Source: JADCRZ01 sp031399065 (lineage in GTDB: Bacteria > Bacteroidota > Bacteroidia > Chitinophagales > Chitinophagaceae). Taken from it: a stretch of 64,000 nt of DNA. Below are positions 18,855-28,636 of this stretch, piece after piece. The notes under the pieces were generated by a model. It was not told where the DNA came from. It was given only the letters and a program-made list of their open reading frames with translations, and searched no databases. Location of the stretch: contig JANNOM010000046.1 of assembly GCA_031399065.1 (NCBI GenBank), positions 37,450-101,449 on the forward strand. Direction: 5' to 3'. The position numbers were made by a program, and so were the translations under genes. Positions within the stretch are counted from its first letter, which is position 1. Every line of letters begins with the position of its first letter.

Positions 18855-19916
18855 CTAAGAGAAAATCCTTGCCGGGTTATCGATCAGAAAGGTATGAATT
18901 TCTTTCGAAGAAAATCCGGCCTTTAAAAGGTCGGGCACTGCATCCGTCATCGCATAAGCAAATGTTTTTTTTCTTGTTTCCGGGTGCTTCAATTCTGTAT
19001 TGACAACGATACGGTCTCCCTCCCAGTCCCAGCCGCAATCCATTGCCGTAAGTACATTGCCTGCACACCCGTTATCGCATAAATAACGAATCAGGTATAC
19101 AAAATCTTCCCAGGGCGTGTCGAAGCCATATTCGAAATTATTAAACAACAACGTGCCTCCCTGTTTTGCGATCCGCTCCATTTCCTTTGCCATTTCCTCC
19201 CTGCTCTTTCCTCCCCATCCGAATTTAGCTTCTGAATGACAGAAATACAGGCGCCTGGGATTAGCTCCGTTTTGAATCAATATATCGAGGTGATTACCCG
19301 GATTATGCGTGGCATGGGTAGCCACAGGAACATCAAGTTCTTTCTGTACCTGACCCGCTGCCCTGAACTTCTCCATTTCCCAGGTAGTTAAAGGAGTATT
19401 TTGAGCCGCTACTTTAATAATGCCGGCACGTATGTCCGTGCCATCTATCCCTTCCGATATTTCTCTTCTCATTTTTGCCTTGAATTCCGCTTCCGTTAGT
19501 TTGATCAGCGATTCCGGCATACGCCGCTGCACATAGGCACCGGTACTTAGTATTATATTCACCGACACTTCCTTAGCAAGCTGCTGGTACAAGCGTACAT
19601 CCCTGGTAGGCGAAAGATCAACGATCGTATTGATACCCACCCGTTCCGCGTCTTTCAGCAACTGCAGGGCAAATTCGAGCGATCGCTGTTCCTTTTCCGG
19701 TGGAATGGCAACATGATGCAGCACGTGTTCGTGCATTAAAGTGATCCCCATTTTATCGCTGTCCACCGTGCCTGTTACGGTCGGTATTTTTTTTACTTTA
19801 CCTTGTGCGGTGGCTAAGACCCTTTCTGCGTGCAGGCCCAATCCTATGGAGCTTAATGATACACCAAGAGCTCCCTTCAGCGTGCTGGTGAAAAAGTGAC
19901 GGCGTGTTGCGGACAT
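18855..19916 (-). CDS. Phosphotriesterase-family (PTE/PHP) metal-dependent hydrolase, exported
   Basis: The 353-residue amidohydrolase-superfamily protein carries metal ligands H62 and H64 (LMHEHV), a candidate carbamylated lysine K168 (AGIIKVA), H202/H205 (VATHATH), H228 (YFCHSE) and D294 (AMDCGWDW), in the order expected for phosphotriesterase homologues. The N-terminus, TRRHFFTS followed by a hydrophobic segment, looks like a Tat-type signal peptide, so it may fold in the cytosol and act in the periplasm. Family members hydrolyse lactones, phosphotriesters or N-acyl/sugar derivatives. Placed between SusD and the ROK kinase it probably opens a sugar lactone or removes an acyl/phosphodiester group during breakdown of the imported glycan; this is inference. 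Confidence 0.85.
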   Translation of the reverse strand: MSATRRHFFTSTLKGALGVSLSSIGLGLHAERVLATAQGKVKKIPTVTGTVDSDKMGITLMHEHVLHHVAIPPEKEQRSLEFALQLLKDAERVGINTIVDLSPTRDVRLYQQLAKEVSVNIILSTGAYVQRRMPESLIKLTEAEFKAKMRREISEGIDGTDIRAGIIKVAAQNTPLTTWEMEKFRAAGQVQKELDVPVATHATHNPGNHLDILIQNGANPRRLYFCHSEAKFGWGGKSREEMAKEMERIAKQGGTLLFNNFEYGFDTPWEDFVYLIRYLCDNGCAGNVLTAMDCGWDWEGDRIVVNTELKHPETRKKTFAYAMTDAVPDLLKAGFSSKEIHTFLIDNPARIFS

Positions 19917-19949
19917 ATTGTTGATGTTGTTAAAAGTTATAAATATACG

Positions 19950-21512
19950 TTAGTCTACATCCCACCATAATGGAGTGCTGTGCAGATCGGGTCCGTTGAG
20001 CAATGGCAAGGCTGCGGTAACGGCGCTTCCGTTGGTCTGCTTTTCCAGGTCGAGGAATACAAGGCGCCTTATCAGCGAGCCCGGCGGCAGTTGCGGGTAG
20101 TCGGAATTCACTATCGGATAAATCTGCGGGTAATTAGACCTTCTTAAATCGGCCCATCCCTCCCTGCCGTCCGGGTATAAGGCGATCCATTTTTGTTGTG
20201 CAATTTGTTTTCGCTGCATCAAAGCATCCCCGCTAAAGCGGATAGGGTAATCGTTCATTGGTGGCGAGTTCAGGAAATCGCCTGGGGCTACCGGAACGGC
20301 CGTACTCACTTTATAATTGTCGATCGCCGCCTGGTCGGTAACGCCCCATTGTGTCATAGATCTTTGGATGCCTGAGTCATACAGCACCTGTGCCGTCCGT
20401 CCCATCTGCCATCCGTTCAGTGCTCCTTCCGCCCTCAGGAAATAAGCTTCTGCGGATACTAGGATGATCTCGGGAGCGGCGAACTGTCCTACCCATGCAC
20501 CCGATGAACGCACCGCCCAGCGTGTACCCATGTTAGATACCCTGTCTGGAATATTGCGCGGAAGGTTTTGCTGTACCGGGATCAACCCGTTCCGGATCCC
20601 CTCGAAGGTATTGCCAAACGTAGTATCCGTCACCCGTTGAAAGTAAGCTCCTATCCTTGGATCGTTGTATCCTTTCAATACCGATTCCATAGACGCGCTC
20701 ATACGGATTTCATTAAAGAGCGACACCTGCGACAGGCCATTATTATCGTTCGCATTAAGCGTTTTGATGACAGAGGCATTATCTGCATTATCGGTAAGTA
20801 CACCACCCGCCACGGCCGCTTCGGCTTCTGCCCGGGCTTTTGACGGGTTCACTTTGGAGATACGCAGGGCCAGGCGAAGCCGTAAGGTGTTGGCATATTT
20901 TATCCATTTGCTTACATTACCTGCATACACCAGGTCGAAATTACCATAAGGCACCGCGGTTGGATTGTTTCTCAGTACTACGACGGCATCGCTTAGTCTT
21001 TTAAAGAAATCGTTGTATATCGCTTCCTGCGAGTCGTAATCTACGGAGATGAGCGGTTCACCGGCTTTAAAATAAGGGATAGGCCCCCAGTAATCCGTTA
21101 ACCGGTGAAACGTATGTACCCACATAATGCTGGCCAGTGCATACTCCGGGCTGCTGGTATCCGTTATTTCAAATATGGTTTTTAACTGCGGCACTACTTC
21201 GGTATATACCACCGTCCAGTTGCCCGACATCCTTGGCTGGGTTAATAGGTACCTGTCCGAAGGAAAGAAGGTGGCCGAAACGGCAAAGTACTGGCAGAAG
21301 AGATTACCGGTATGTGTGTTGCTGCTCTGATAGGTGAAATTAGAAGAAGAAACAGCCGCCTGTGCTTTCGAAAACAGGTAAGGCAATTCTGTGATACCGA
21401 TGGTGGTGAGTTTGGTCTGGTTGGTATTTATTTCTTCGAAATGCTTTGTGCACCCGGAAATCATGATCATGTTCATCATCACTATTCCTATCATTAATTT
21501 GTTCATATACAT
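19950..21512 (-). CDS. SusD/RagB-family outer-membrane lipoprotein
   Basis: The 520-residue protein has a lipoprotein signal with cleavage before Cys21 (MIMISGC) and then the typical SusD opening KHFEEINTNQTKLT. Internal segments such as VWTYVHTFHRLTDYWGPIPY-like text (MWVHTFHRLTDYWGPIPYF), YANTLRLRLALRISKV and the C-terminal LWWDVD are standard for SusD_2-type proteins. It forms the lid over the SusC channel on the cell surface and binds oligosaccharide or other ligand. It follows SusC by 30 nt in the same operon. Ligand unknown. Confidence 0.95.
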   Translation of the reverse strand: MYMNKLMIGIVMMNMIMISGCTKHFEEINTNQTKLTTIGITELPYLFSKAQAAVSSSNFTYQSSNTHTGNLFCQYFAVSATFFPSDRYLLTQPRMSGNWTVVYTEVVPQLKTIFEITDTSSPEYALASIMWVHTFHRLTDYWGPIPYFKAGEPLISVDYDSQEAIYNDFFKRLSDAVVVLRNNPTAVPYGNFDLVYAGNVSKWIKYANTLRLRLALRISKVNPSKARAEAEAAVAGGVLTDNADNASVIKTLNANDNNGLSQVSLFNEIRMSASMESVLKGYNDPRIGAYFQRVTDTTFGNTFEGIRNGLIPVQQNLPRNIPDRVSNMGTRWAVRSSGAWVGQFAAPEIILVSAEAYFLRAEGALNGWQMGRTAQVLYDSGIQRSMTQWGVTDQAAIDNYKVSTAVPVAPGDFLNSPPMNDYPIRFSGDALMQRKQIAQQKWIALYPDGREGWADLRRSNYPQIYPIVNSDYPQLPPGSLIRRLVFLDLEKQTNGSAVTAALPLLNGPDLHSTPLWWDVD

Positions 21513-21542
21513 CTGACTTTTTTCATTAAAAATGCGCCCCTT

Positions 21543-24500
21543 TTAAAAAGTTAATTTCAGATTCACACCGATGCTCCTGGTTGCCGGCAGTGTACCGTAT
21601 TCGATACCCTGGTAGTTACCGGAACCGAGGTTGATGTCCGGATCAAAATACATCTTACGTTCACCCACGCCCTGGATTTCCATCTTTGCATTTCCCCGGT
21701 ACAGGAAAAACAGGTTCCTTGCAACCAATGATAGCCTGAGCGATTGTAGTCCTTTGATAGGGATCTTTGTGAAGTTATATCCGAGAATGGTTTCGCGCAA
21801 TCGCACATTGGTGGCATCATACGTAAACACGCCCGCCCATACGGAACGTCCGCCTACGGTTGTCCAGAATTCTTCTGCCGTTATAGCAGTGGTGTTTTTA
21901 GAACCGTCTGCTTTTACGCCATCGAGTACCCAGCTTCGGTCCCTGTTGGAGGTGGTGTAATAACCTGATCCGTCGAAAGCAAGATTACCCTCAGTACCGG
22001 ATACCATAACACCACCGAATCTTCCATCGATCAGGAAACCGGCTTCCCAGTTTTTATAGGTAAATGTATTATTGAGACCGGCAGTAAATTTCGGGTTAAA
22101 ATTTCCTACGATCTCCGGCTGATCGGATATCACCGGGCGTCCTGCGGCATTTACCACGTACTGACCATCCAGCTTTTTCCAGGTAGAACCCCTGAGGTCT
22201 CCATAAGATCCGCCCACTTCCACGATGGGCATGGCCACACGGTCGCTGGAGCCCAGGAGTGCCGATTTAATTACATCGCTTACTTCGATGATATCATTTT
22301 TATTGGAGGCGAAATTCAGCGTCATATCCCATTTGAATGCGGAAGATCGTATGATGCCCGCGGTCAGCATTACTTCTATCCCCTTATTCTGTATATTTCC
22401 CGCATTAATATATTGGTCAACAAAACCGGAAGCCGGGGCGAGGTTTAACCGTAGCAACTGGTTTTTTGAATTTGTTTTGTAAAGGGTAAGATCTATCCCG
22501 AACCGGTTGTTGAACAAGCGGATCTCGGTACCCAGTTCGATAGAGGTAGTTAATTCCGGTGCCAGGTTGCCAATCGACTTGGTGCCGTCTCTTCTTACAA
22601 AACCGTTGGTACCTCCCTGCGTGAACGTATAACTCTGCACCAGCAGATATGGAGAGGCATCATTACCTACCCTGGTATAAGCTCCCCTGATCTTGGCAAA
22701 AGAGACCGCTTCGGGAAGGGCGAACATATCTGAAAGAACGGCCGTCAACCCGATGGAAGGATAAAAATAACTATGCGGACTGGGAAGCGTGGAAGCCCAG
22801 TCGTTTCTGCCGGTTACATCCAGGAAAAGGTAATCTTTAAACGCGAGTTGAGCCGTGCCGTATAGCGACTGCAGTTCCGTTTCCACTATACCGGTAGATA
22901 CGCCCAGGTTCCTGGCAAACGTTACATCGAATTTATTAGGTATCTGCAATCCGTTGGCACTCGTAACCTGGGAAGTTGTTTTTCGTTTTAACAGGGATCC
23001 ACCAAGGTTATAAGTAAGTTTAAGGTCTGGTGTAATAGTATTATTGCCGGATAAAAGCACGTCTGCGTTAAATTCGGAAACATCATACTGGCCCACGCGG
23101 TAGGTACCTCCCTGTTGCGCGAAGATGAGGGTATTGTTGGAAAAGCGTTGCTCCGTTTTATCATCATACCGGTCGGATGTGGCCCTTGCCTGTATATTAA
23201 GCCATTTAGTGATATCGTACTTAAGGGATAACAATCCTATTACGCGGTTCCTTTCTTCGTCAAAACTCGTTTTGTTGATAGTCCAGTAGGGGTTCATATA
23301 AATAGAAGAACTCGTCCAGTATTTCTGGCTTTCGATGCCCGTGGAAGGATTAGTGAGAAAATAATCTTTCACGTCTTCCAGGTTTACGTTGCGGGGCATT
23401 TTATAGAGGTTCAGGATATGCGAGTTCTCTTCTCCCACTTTAGGCTTGCCAATGATATCCTGGAGGATATAAGTAATTTTTGCATCGGCAGATAAGCGGT
23501 CGGTGATTTTGGCATTCATCCTGAAATTGAAATTGTGCCTGTTCAGCGTATTGCGGGGCACCATGCCTTTAACATTGTTATTGGAGTAAGAAAAATAGGT
23601 CTGCACTTTATCGAATCCCCCGTTTATGCCTATATAATTATTTACGTTCAGTCCTGTTTCAAAGTAGTCTTTCACATTGTCTTTGTACGCCTCCAGGGGA
23701 ACGGTTTTACCTGTCCAGTCCTTTACTTCCTGCCCGGTTATTTTAGCACCCCAGTTCTGGTTGCCGTTCGGTGCAAATACCCCGCCATTGCCCTGACCGT
23801 ATTCATTTTGAAAGCGGGGAAGTATCATGGGGGTTTCAACCGCTACGCCGCTATTGATATCCACGGAGAGTTTACCTGACTTTCCTTTTTTGGTGGTGAT
23901 CAGTATAACACCGTTCGCAGCCCGGCTGCCATAAAGGGCAGAAGCGGCAGCGCCTTTGAGGATGTTGATCGATTCAATATCATCTGGATTAATATTAGCT
24001 GCACCGTCACTTCCGTTTTGCCCGCCGAAGTCCCTGTCTACCTGCCCCCCCGGCGTAGAGTTATCGATCGCTACCCCGTCCACCACTATCAGGGCATTGT
24101 TGTTTCCCTGTATGGAACGGTTGCCTCTCAATACGATCCTGGCCGACCCGCCGGGACCGCTGGCCGACTGGGTAACTACCAGTCCGGCCACTTTACCCGA
24201 TAATGTATTAGCGAAGTTGGCATCCCTTACCTGGTTGATTTTTTCACCATCTATTTTTTGCGCGGAATAGGAAAGCGATTTAGCCTGTCTCCGTACGCCC
24301 AATGCGGTAACCACAATTTCTCCCATATCATTAACAGACCTTACCATCCGCACGGTAATAAACCCATCGGCTGCGCGGGCTACTTCTCCCTGTTGCTGTC
24401 CGGAAGAAGCTACCAGCGTCGCAGTGTTATTAGCAATACGGAAACTAAGCGGTGTAAAGCCTACGGCAGAAATGGTAATTACATCCGTTGGATTGATACC

Positions 24501-25043
24501 TGGTAACGTGAAGCGGCCATTGGCACCGGCAGAAATTGCTTTACCGGACCCCTTCACTGAAATGGTGGCACCGGTTACCGGTGCTCCGTCCGTATCCAGT
24601 ATTTCCCCTAAAATATCCAGCAGCGGAATTACCGCTTCAAGTACCGGTGCTGCAGGCTTTTCTGTGGATACAACCACTGCCCTGCGCGAAAGTATGATTG
24701 TTTTGTAAGCAATGCGGAAGTCGATCGGCTGGTCTTTCAATGCAAGGCCCAGGAAGTTTTCGAGCGGCATAGCGGCTACCTGGATGGTAACGGGCCGGGT
24801 ATCTTTTAATAATTTAATGTTCCCGAATACCACGTAGCCCGTTTGTTTCTCCACGGCGCGGAACACACTCTGAAGGGTAAGGTTTTTACCCGAAAGCGTA
24901 ATCATCTGCGAGAGTCCGGCGGCCCGGACATTAAGCATAGCGACCGTTAAAAGAATAATAGTTAGCCTCATTACTAACAGCGTTTGGTTAATGTACCGGT
25001 GCCTCCACCAGGCATACGGGTAACAATTAGCAATTTTTTGCAT
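21543..25043 (-). CDS. SusC/RagA-family TonB-linked outer-membrane protein with N-terminal STN domain
   Basis: I place the start at ATG 25043; a GTG at 25052 is in frame and only adds three residues. The leader (YINQTLLVMRLTIILLTVAM) is the long type common in Chitinophagaceae SusC proteins. It is followed by an STN domain (LTLQSVFRAVEKQTGYVVFG, about 55-120), a carboxypeptidase-like domain (ILGEILDTDGAPVTGATISV), the plug with ALIVVDGVAIDN and AASALYGSRAANGVILITTK, and a barrel ending in GVNLKLTF. The STN domain normally contacts a FecR anti-sigma factor, and FecR and an ECF sigma gene lie directly upstream. It should import an oligosaccharide together with the downstream SusD and signal its presence. 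Confidence 0.96.
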   Translation of the reverse strand: MQKIANCYPYAWWRHRYINQTLLVMRLTIILLTVAMLNVRAAGLSQMITLSGKNLTLQSVFRAVEKQTGYVVFGNIKLLKDTRPVTIQVAAMPLENFLGLALKDQPIDFRIAYKTIILSRRAVVVSTEKPAAPVLEAVIPLLDILGEILDTDGAPVTGATISVKGSGKAISAGANGRFTLPGINPTDVITISAVGFTPLSFRIANNTATLVASSGQQQGEVARAADGFITVRMVRSVNDMGEIVVTALGVRRQAKSLSYSAQKIDGEKINQVRDANFANTLSGKVAGLVVTQSASGPGGSARIVLRGNRSIQGNNNALIVVDGVAIDNSTPGGQVDRDFGGQNGSDGAANINPDDIESINILKGAAASALYGSRAANGVILITTKKGKSGKLSVDINSGVAVETPMILPRFQNEYGQGNGGVFAPNGNQNWGAKITGQEVKDWTGKTVPLEAYKDNVKDYFETGLNVNNYIGINGGFDKVQTYFSYSNNNVKGMVPRNTLNRHNFNFRMNAKITDRLSADAKITYILQDIIGKPKVGEENSHILNLYKMPRNVNLEDVKDYFLTNPSTGIESQKYWTSSSIYMNPYWTINKTSFDEERNRVIGLLSLKYDITKWLNIQARATSDRYDDKTEQRFSNNTLIFAQQGGTYRVGQYDVSEFNADVLLSGNNTITPDLKLTYNLGGSLLKRKTTSQVTSANGLQIPNKFDVTFARNLGVSTGIVETELQSLYGTAQLAFKDYLFLDVTGRNDWASTLPSPHSYFYPSIGLTAVLSDMFALPEAVSFAKIRGAYTRVGNDASPYLLVQSYTFTQGGTNGFVRRDGTKSIGNLAPELTTSIELGTEIRLFNNRFGIDLTLYKTNSKNQLLRLNLAPASGFVDQYINAGNIQNKGIEVMLTAGIIRSSAFKWDMTLNFASNKNDIIEVSDVIKSALLGSSDRVAMPIVEVGGSYGDLRGSTWKKLDGQYVVNAAGRPVISDQPEIVGNFNPKFTAGLNNTFTYKNWEAGFLIDGRFGGVMVSGTEGNLAFDGSGYYTTSNRDRSWVLDGVKADGSKNTTAITAEEFWTTVGGRSVWAGVFTYDATNVRLRETILGYNFTKIPIKGLQSLRLSLVARNLFFLYRGNAKMEIQGVGERKMYFDPDINLGSGNYQGIEYGTLPATRSIGVNLKLTF

Positions 25044-25116
25044 AATTTGCACTTAGTTGAGTTGGTTAAAAAAGAATGTTTCGTCGACTGAATTTTGTAA
25101 CAAACTGAACTATCCG

Positions 25117-25142
25117 CCGGAAGTGTGTCCAAGCACTTCCGG
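25117..25142 (-). promoter_or_regulatory. Perfect hairpin between fecR and susC genes
   Basis: CCGGAAGTG (25117-25125) and CACTTCCGG (25134-25142) form a perfect 9-bp stem with an 8-nt loop in the 111-nt gap between FecR and SusC. In the minus-strand transcript it is not followed by a U-run, so it is not a textbook terminator. It may partly end transcription or protect RNA ends so that SusC and the sigma/FecR pair are expressed at different levels. Confidence 0.6.
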
Positions 25143-25154
25143 TTTTATCCAGTA

Positions 25155-26378
25155 TTATTTATTGATCCGCGCAGGATAAGCAGATACGAACATCCGGCGC
25201 CCTTCTCCCATCCGGAACTTCACTTCATTATCTTCCAGTCCTTTGATAAGGTCGGAGAGCATAATGTTACGGCTTACTTTACCGAAGAAACGCATGTAAG
25301 GCACATCGCCTTCATATACCACTTCGATATTGTACCAGCGTTCCAGTTGATTCATTACTTCTTTGAGAGTGGCACCTTCAAAATTGAACAGGCCATTTTT
25401 CCAGGCCATCGTTTTTTCGATATCTGCATGAGGGTTAATGGCTATTTCGCGGGATGATGGTTGAAGGTTATGTGCTACCTGCGCCTGCTGGCCAGGTTGA
25501 AGTAAACGGGAAGCGCTATTCTTTACTACTTTTACGCTTCCGTTAAGTAAAGTGGTATTTATGAATGCCTCGTTCGTGTAAGCATTTATGTTAAAGCTGG
25601 TGCCCAGCACCTGTATTTCCAGTTCACCGGAATAAACCACGAAGGGCCTGCGACTATCGGGAGACACTTCGAAATAAGCTTCCCCTTCCACCTGCACCCT
25701 TCGTTCGCTGCCGACAAACAAGGTGGGAAACCGGACGGAACTGGCAGCATTAAGCCATACGTTGCTTCCATCAGGTAATACCACCTGGTACTGACCGCCA
25801 CGGGGTGTGCTGATGGTATTGTACAATACCTGCCCACGGGGTATTGACGTACTGCCGGCCTTATACGAAAGCATGCCGGCATTCAGTTTAAGGATATTTG
25901 TTCCGCCCTGGCTGGTAATCTGTCCATCCGCAGCACTATCGAGTACAATCACACTGCCATCGCCCAGGGTAAGGGTTGCTTTGTTTCCACCGGGAGGGGC
26001 ATCAGCCAGTTGGCCGACCTTACCGGTATTTTGCAAAGAGCCGGCCGGTTGCTTTTGCCCCAGCCAGAGATAAGTGCCTGTGCCTGCCAATATAAGAATG
26101 ATGGCAGCATACCGGAGCCAGGGTGTTGTATAAAACGGAATATAACGATCTGCAGCAACCGGAGCTTTTGGCGGCAGGATGGATTGCAGCAGGGCATTTG
26201 CTTTATCCTGTTCCATTCCCTCTGTGCCTTCCCACTCTTCCCAGGTTTTTTCCATAAGCTGGGGAATGGTAAGGTCGCCGCCCCTGAGGGCCAGCAATGC
26301 CAGTTCTTCCTTTTCCTGTTGGGTAGAACGACCCGCCATATGCTGTTGAAACAGGTATTTTATTCGCTCGTTTTGCAT
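25155..26378 (-). CDS. FecR-family anti-sigma factor / signal transducer
   Basis: The 407-residue protein has a cytosolic N-terminal part (about 1-85, KYLFQQHMAGRSTQQEKEEL), one transmembrane helix (WLRYAAIILILAGTGTYLWL, about 88-107), the FecR domain (ISTPRGGQYQVVLPDGSNVW to VEGEAYFEV and LNGSVKVV) and a C-terminal DUF4974 domain (FEGATLKEVMNQLERWYNIE). It senses substrate binding through the STN domain of SusC and controls the ECF sigma factor encoded 57 nt upstream. The order sigma-FecR-SusC-SusD is the standard layout of such transport loci in Bacteroidota. Confidence 0.95.
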   Translation of the reverse strand: MQNERIKYLFQQHMAGRSTQQEKEELALLALRGGDLTIPQLMEKTWEEWEGTEGMEQDKANALLQSILPPKAPVAADRYIPFYTTPWLRYAAIILILAGTGTYLWLGQKQPAGSLQNTGKVGQLADAPPGGNKATLTLGDGSVIVLDSAADGQITSQGGTNILKLNAGMLSYKAGSTSIPRGQVLYNTISTPRGGQYQVVLPDGSNVWLNAASSVRFPTLFVGSERRVQVEGEAYFEVSPDSRRPFVVYSGELEIQVLGTSFNINAYTNEAFINTTLLNGSVKVVKNSASRLLQPGQQAQVAHNLQPSSREIAINPHADIEKTMAWKNGLFNFEGATLKEVMNQLERWYNIEVVYEGDVPYMRFFGKVSRNIMLSDLIKGLEDNEVKFRMGEGRRMFVSAYPARINK

Positions 26379-26435
26379 GTTATATTTACTGTGACGACAG
26401 AAAAAGGAAAAGGTAGTAGTCGGAAAAAAAATTCT

Positions 26436-27044
26436 TTATAACGGGTTACCGCTAAGTCCCCAGAATAGAAACAGGGAAGTGGAATAAGAAGGATAATGCA
26501 GGGCTATTTCGTGGCGGAGTATATTCAGGGCATTGGTAAGATGTCTCTTAACGGTTAAAACGGATATACCCATCTGGCGGGCAATTTCATCCTGCTTAAG
26601 CCCCTGCTCGCGGCTGAGCAAAAACACCTGCCTTTGCTGAAACGTCAGTTTATCCACGGTTTCCCGTATAAACTCCGTTGCTTCTTTATATATGATGCGT
26701 TCTTCCGGATCGGCGATATGCTCCCCGGGCCGGCTGCTGAACGCAGAAAGTGCCAGCGTCTCTTTAGCCAGTTTCCGGAAACCGTCGTATCCTTTATTCC
26801 GGGCCATACGGAAAAGATAGGCACTGAAATGCGTAACGTTTTGTAAACTCCCGCGCTGGGTCCATAACTTAAGGAAAACGTCATGTACGATATCTTCCGA
26901 CTGCTGCCTGCTGACGGTAAGCCGCAGCAGGTAAGAATAAAGCCTGGGCTGGTATAACTCGAAAAGATCGCGAAAAGCATTCTCATCGCCATCCGCTATC
27001 AGGCGCAGCAGTTCATCTTCGTTATAGTGTGGTTGCGTTCTCAA
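26436..27044 (-). CDS. ECF sigma-70 factor (FecI-like) controlling the SusCD locus
   Basis: The 202-residue protein has sigma region 2 (FRDLFELYQPRLYSYLLRLT, SEDIVHDVFLKLW) and region 4 with a helix-turn-helix (KQDEIARQMGISVLTVKRHL). The start is TTG at 27044: it gives the normal N-terminal layout for the family, and I see no in-frame ATG upstream before the coding signal ends. The protein directs RNA polymerase to the SusC operon when FecR signals. It is the first gene of a probable nine-gene block that runs to the GH38-like gene. Confidence 0.93.
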   Translation of the reverse strand: MRTQPHYNEDELLRLIADGDENAFRDLFELYQPRLYSYLLRLTVSRQQSEDIVHDVFLKLWTQRGSLQNVTHFSAYLFRMARNKGYDGFRKLAKETLALSAFSSRPGEHIADPEERIIYKEATEFIRETVDKLTFQQRQVFLLSREQGLKQDEIARQMGISVLTVKRHLTNALNILRHEIALHYPSYSTSLFLFWGLSGNPL

Positions 27045-27208
27045 ATAAAGCAGTACAATTTCTGTAGTAAATGTAAGAAGTTTACCTGAAACACCACCAT
27101 GCCATATTCCCGTTTTATTAGCGGGTGAAATCTATTGTTGCTTTAGTTCACTCAGTACCGGGTTAGTAAAAATGAATAGTTAGTTGCAGTATTTACCCTT
27201 CTGTTCAG

Positions 27209-28636
27209 TTACCGGACCAGCACCTGGCTAAACGCCCTTTTGTCTCCATCTGTCCATACAACCTGGTAAACTCCGGGAACCAATGTATTTAAGCTGATAC
27301 GTGTTTCTTTATCTCCTTCCGGTGACGGCTGGCGGGCGGCCAAACCGCCCGACATCGTAAAAAGCTGCACCTGCGACCTGGAGGATGCCTGGGGATGTTT
27401 TACTATCATGACATTAGAGGACTGGTATGCTTGTATGGCCAGGCCAGCATCCTGCGTTTCTACCGATACTCTAACCGCTTTACTTACCTGGAATTTTCCA
27501 TCGAAGTCAAATTCCTTTACCCGGTAATACGCTGATTTTTTATCCAGTCGAAAGTCAGTGAAATTATAGTTAATGATATCATTGCTCGTTCCCGCAGCCT
27601 TCAGGCTTCCGATAGGCTGGAATGATTGTCCGTCATCACTTTTTTCGACCACGAAGCGATCGCTATTGATCTCGGAAACCGTTTGCCAGGTAACAAGCGC
27701 CTGACCATTTTTGATGACGGCATTCACAGATGAAAAAATAACCGGCAATACCACCGAAGTAAAAGCATCTGCGTTATATGCAACAAAAGCCACGTCGATA
27801 CCGCCAGCAGGCCGGAAAACCAGTCTTGCTACAGATGCCGCATTTCCGCTGGTGATGTTAAAGTCCGACAACTTATAACCTACCATCCTGAAATCCTTTA
27901 ACTGCGCAAATTCAGCTCCGCTGCTGATGGTAGCGGAATTAGTGGGCCCCGGAGTTAAATTAAAAAGATCGCAGGAATGTCTTCCGATTGCGGGAGTCAG
28001 GGAAGTGTTCCAGTCTATTTTTATCGAGTCTCCCACTATCTGGCTGCTACTATTTACCAAATACAAAACGTCTCTTGCCGTAACTGGCTGAGCTACCTGT
28101 GTAACTATAACATCCGGTTTGGCATCGCTGATGGCATTGATATCGATCGCCTGGACATTGTATGTAATGATGGCCGAAGTAGGCAGGTTGGTAAGTGCCG
28201 TACCGATGTTTAATCCATTTATGCCATCTGTAAGCACTCCTCTGGGGGTTGCAGAAGGCAGCGGCGTATTAAACCCGTTGGCGTTACCATCATCGGCACC
28301 AGGTAACAGTATATAAGTGGCGGTAGAGCCGTTACCAGCAAACGTAATTACCGGCATTGCCCTGAAGGAGCCACTGACAGCCGTAACGCCGTTGGTCACC
28401 AGCAGGGGGTCATTTGCACCTGTAGAATAATTAATATTGTCGTAAGTAAAGGAAAGCAGGTTGTGACTCCGGTTGGTAACGATCGGGTTAATACCCGCGC
28501 CTTCCGCAGAAGACCATCCACCGTCAAAATCCGTATAGAGAGCGGATATTCTTTTTGGCTGGGCGTAGAGACAGCTCGTTACTAATAAAATAAGGGCAAG
28601 CATGGTTTGTTTTGCAACCAGGGCAACTGAGTTCAT
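27209..28636 (-). CDS. Secreted protein with type IX secretion C-terminal sorting domain, unknown function
   Basis: The 475-residue protein has a signal peptide (TMLALILLVTSCLYAQ), a beta-rich N-terminal half of unknown function (about 28-290), a linker domain with ALVTWQTVSEINSDRFVVEK and a C-terminal type A sorting domain ending in GVYQVVWTDGDKRAFSQVLV. Proteins of this build are exported by the type IX secretion system and attached to the surface or released. No catalytic motif is recognisable. It is separated by about 160 nt from the sigma gene that follows on the same strand and may be independent of it. Confidence 0.85.
   Translation of the reverse strand: MNSVALVAKQTMLALILLVTSCLYAQPKRISALYTDFDGGWSSAEGAGINPIVTNRSHNLLSFTYDNINYSTGANDPLLVTNGVTAVSGSFRAMPVITFAGNGSTATYILLPGADDGNANGFNTPLPSATPRGVLTDGINGLNIGTALTNLPTSAIITYNVQAIDINAISDAKPDVIVTQVAQPVTARDVLYLVNSSSQIVGDSIKIDWNTSLTPAIGRHSCDLFNLTPGPTNSATISSGAEFAQLKDFRMVGYKLSDFNITSGNAASVARLVFRPAGGIDVAFVAYNADAFTSVVLPVIFSSVNAVIKNGQALVTWQTVSEINSDRFVVEKSDDGQSFQPIGSLKAAGTSNDIINYNFTDFRLDKKSAYYRVKEFDFDGKFQVSKAVRVSVETQDAGLAIQAYQSSNVMIVKHPQASSRSQVQLFTMSGGLAARQPSPEGDKETRISLNTLVPGVYQVVWTDGDKRAFSQVLVR

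Noticed and set aside
23535..24708. Several 80-115 codon plus-strand frames opposite SusC
   Set aside because: SusC is intact and conserved on the minus strand over the same bases.
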